Shown in pieces: positions 33,731-36,613 of a stretch of DNA of 36,613 nucleotides (the stretch's first letter is position 1; every line of letters starts with the position of its first letter). The notes beneath the pieces are model-generated. The model made no database searches. It had not been told where the DNA came from and was given only the letters and a program-made list of their open reading frames with translations. Source of the stretch: Choristocarpus tenellus KU-1152 (taxonomy: Eukaryota > Phaeophyceae); the NCBI GenBank assembly GCA_964200185.2, contig CAXNAD020000044.1, forward strand, positions 1 through 36,613, given 5' to 3'. The translations under genes were made by a program, and so were the position numbers.

Positions 33731-36147
33731 CTGGACCACTACCTGCCTTTTATCATACAAGTTTGGGCAAAACTAGCCAGTATGTGTGACTAGAACATTT
33801 TGATGTCTGTCTGCCCACCAACGCCACACGTCCCATGGACCGGTTTCAAGAGTCGAAACCCAAAAAGCTGCTTGTAGACAATATTTACCATCCTCGTTCT
33901 GGACCAAGGGGCAGCCTTTCCCAATCTCCTTTGGGGAAAGTTGCAATTACCGTATCTTTTAACTTCATGAAGAGGTTTGTGTGCATTCACACAAACAAAA
34001 CCGCACAAAGAGTGTTCCAACTATTATTCTACTACATGAAAGAGGACAAAACAGAAGCAGTACCTAATGTAGTACATTCTTGGCGTCTAGGATGCAACAC
34101 CAATTGGAGCAATTTATAGGATCCTACTATACCGCAAGTTTACGAACTATCTGGGGTAATTTTCATGAATTCGGTTTTTAATTGTATCTCTTCTGCAGTA
34201 AAAATGAGTGGGATATTGACTGGTTTGGATTCCTTGTGAATAGAGATGAAAGAACCTTCCAATTAAAACCTGTCCCCGACAACATTGCAGAGAAATTATA
34301 TATATAAAAAACCCAGTAGAACTTGCCTCCAATACATTACTTCACCAGAATGCAGTAGTATTCCTTGCAGAAGCCACTAGGGCAAAAGATTGAATACAGT
34401 CCTGCTATACATATCAAAATACCTTCTGAATAGTCTTTATTTTTCATGGAACGCATACCTACATGTACCATGTGTATCACAGCATCTACCCACCAATTTC
34501 ACACACATATCGAACAATTCTTTTTGCTTCTGGACCCCGACAACATTGAAGGCTGGCGAGTGCAACTCAGCAACCAAGTATCATGGTTGAAACAAAATGA
34601 CTTGACATGTTTAAAACAAAGTATCATGATTCACACAGTGCTGCAATTGCTTGCCTCTACTCTACAACACTTTCACACACACACATTTCTGCCTACACAG
34701 TTGACAACATGATTTTGTGGCGCACTACCTTGCTTCATCACAGCTGTGGACACAATGTACCAAGTACAACCGATGCAGATACACCTGTACACAACAAACA
34801 ACAGTCGAGTTGAGCACCATCCCCAAATCCATGTGCACACACACACACAAGAGGTACAGCCTCAAATCCACAAAGCATTAATCAACTGAGAAGGGAAAAA
34901 CAACAGCAGGTAGTAACATTGAGAAGTTTGGCATGAAGTGCACACCTGCATCTACAGAGTCCTTGACCATATGGGTGAGCAAGCCTAGACACACACGGTA
35001 GTACCCGGAGGATAATTAGCCAGGTGAAAGAGACAAAAGAGATCAAACAGTCAACGCAATCTACATCAAGAGTAGCCAGCATTGTCCAAGCATCAAACCC
35101 CAAGTCTCCTTTCTGCCATCGCCTACTCAAGTTAGACCACCATTCCACCCTGTGAAAAAATTGCAGTGACAGTTGAAGGCATAAACAAATAATGAGAATG
35201 GTGAAAAAGAGGGCTCAAGTTTTAGGGCAGGCATCCAGATAGAGGGGGGAAAAAATCATCTGCAACATCACTGACGGAAATTTAAGAAAATCGTGCTGTG
35301 CTCATCAGGCAAGATGCACTGAAGCCAAGAAAAAGTATTGATATCCAGGCACCTTGTGACTCCAACCCAAAAATAATCCAACTACAAAGTGTAGGGGGCA
35401 AATGAGTCTTAACCCTCTGCCTTCAAGACAAGAAAGCAGAATGCATGATGCAAAGAATGCATTATCCCGGCTCACACTACATGCCCTGTAACTGTATCAA
35501 CAGAGTATGAAACAAAAAATCAACATTTATTCTGTACTGATTTTCTCAAGGATTAAAACACTACTATAAGAGACCACGGATAACCTTGGGTTCATATCTG
35601 TAACTGAACAGCCCTGTACTTCCTCCCACCACATGGCAAACCATTTACACAATAGTACGATCAAACCTCTTGCATCTGACGTATCAAATGAAACACCTAC
35701 GATTCCTACATATGAACAACATTATGCTACACACTAAACAAACCTCAAACCCACATCCCCCTTATCACCATAACCCACCCTAATTCAACTGTTGTGCCTA
35801 AAAACCCAACTCCCTCCAATTTCAACCCCTAACAAGGGAAGAAAATATACAAAAGCTGAAAACAGTGGTACAGTATGACTATCGTAAAACAAACCAGCGG
35901 CGGTATAAAGAATGAACTACATACCATCACAGTATATCCATACATCAGTGCTAGAACATACACCCTCATACTGAGCTACAAACCCCCACGATATAGTCAA
36001 CAGCACCTCTCAATACGTTGCCAAAATAGACGGACTGCCAACGAAAAGCAACTAAATTTACATCAATGCACCTATCCATCACCTTGCAAAGAAACCTTTG
36101 TCAAATATAAATTGTAGCACCCTTGAAAACAAAAACTCTCCCCCCTA
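33731..36147. other. Region without a supportable gene
   Basis: Short open frames occur on both strands (for example 33835-34119 plus and 34882-35148 minus), but none has a domain, good splice borders or coding-like composition. CA-rich simple sequence lies around 34,670-34,690 and 34,835-34,850. No element copy was found. Confidence 0.4.
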
Positions 36148-36606
36148 TCACACCTCGATCACCTCTACTTGAAGCATAACCCTCACCTTCTTATTCAGGA
36201 GAGCTGCGCCACCGCCCCTTGTTCCTCGATCAGTCGCTCCCACTACCAAAATCTCCCTACTGGTACCAACCCTAACCCCTTCCACTGCTACACCAACCCC
36301 TGCACCTCTGGCACAGGTCCCAGCAAAGACACTTTCATTCCCAGGACCTACACCTTCAGCAACCCCTCCCAAATCCCCAAGTCCATTCTCAATCCCAGTC
36401 CCAACTCCAGGTCCTCTCCGAACTTCTCCATCAAACTCATTCTTGGCTCCACCATCAGGTTGATCACCACCACCAGTGCCAAGCTCTTTCCCAGCTAACT
36501 TCCCTTTCCCAATAACCACAGCATCATCCAAAACACCCCCCTCCCTCTTCACACCATACCCCACAACTTTCCCACCCCCCCCCCCCCCCCCCCCCCCTAC
36601 ACGCAC
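36148..36606 (-). CDS. Candidate 3' exon of a glycine-rich protein
   Basis: The frame is open from the poly-C tract to a stop at 36148. It is rich in Gly, Val, Glu and Asp (for example GKELGTGGGDQPDGGAKNEF) and ends NKKVRVMLQVEVIEV. The absence of stops over 150 codons is partly explained by strand composition, since the opposite strand is C-rich. It may be the terminal exon of a gene extending beyond the right edge. Confidence 0.3.
   Translation of the reverse strand: MRVGGGGGGGGGKVVGYGVKREGGVLDDAVVIGKGKLAGKELGTGGGDQPDGGAKNEFDGEVRRGPGVGTGIENGLGDLGGVAEGVGPGNESVFAGTCARGAGVGVAVEGVRVGTSREILVVGATDRGTRGGGAALLNKKVRVMLQVEVIEV
36575..36597. repeat. Homopolymer run of 23 C
   Basis: An uninterrupted C run 16 bases from the right edge. 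Shorter runs of 11 C occur at 13104-13114 (just before exon 13155) and 26703-26713 (inside a coding exon). Confidence 0.9.
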
Positions 36607-36613
36607 ACCACCT

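Noticed and set aside
34882-35148. Minus-strand 88-codon Cys/Leu-rich frame
   Set aside because: No domain, no convincing splice borders, and composition like the surrounding non-coding DNA.
1-36613. tRNA, rRNA or CRISPR arrays
   Set aside because: I looked for B-box-like GGTTCGA words (9019, 16741) and regularly spaced direct repeats. None had the flanking structure of a tRNA or an array.

Overview
The window is nuclear DNA of an intron-rich microbial eukaryote, probably an alga or other protist. Genes are split by GT-AG introns of about 90 to over 2,000 bases, there are no operons, and long disordered exons alternate with short domain exons. A receiver-like (two-component) fold argues against an animal; the exact lineage cannot be read from the sequence. 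Gene models were built by hand from splice signals, reading-frame phase and domain consensus. Domain exons are firm, but start codons and several joins are provisional.

Layout. (1) 1-1140, minus: the end of a protein with two RING fingers, running off the left edge, with its frame broken by a 5-base tandem duplication at 501-510. (2) 1791 to about 21,250 (or 21,881), plus: what reads as one giant gene of about 20 exons and roughly 1,900 residues. Its order is a degenerate receiver domain, a long disordered stretch, TPR repeats, a second disordered linker, and two cyclic-nucleotide-binding-like domains (CNBDs). The exon phases agree across almost every junction, and the splice joining 6211 to 7122 rebuilds a textbook TPR motif. 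(3) Nine copies of one roughly 250-base inverted-repeat element, in both orientations and two subfamilies. All lie in 3272-21612, eight in introns of the giant gene and the ninth at its 3' end; none was seen in the remaining 15 kb. (4) 29669 down to 22675, minus: a gene encoding two Tudor/Agenet-like modules, a disordered middle and coiled coils, with a probable one-base slip in a run of 11 G. (5) 30042-33203, plus: a SpoU-family RNA ribose methyltransferase in four exons, divergent from the Tudor gene across 372 bases. (6) 33204-36613: mostly featureless, with weak minus-strand coding candidates at 33205-33730 and 36148-36606 and a run of 23 C near the right end.

The most unusual item is the giant gene. 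Its receiver lacks the acidic pair and the conserved lysine, and both CNBDs depart from the phosphate-binding signature. It therefore looks like a scaffold built from signalling folds that may no longer sense their usual ligands. The RING gene (ubiquitin ligase-like), the Tudor gene (binding of methylated ligands) and the methyltransferase (RNA modification) have no evident functional link to it.
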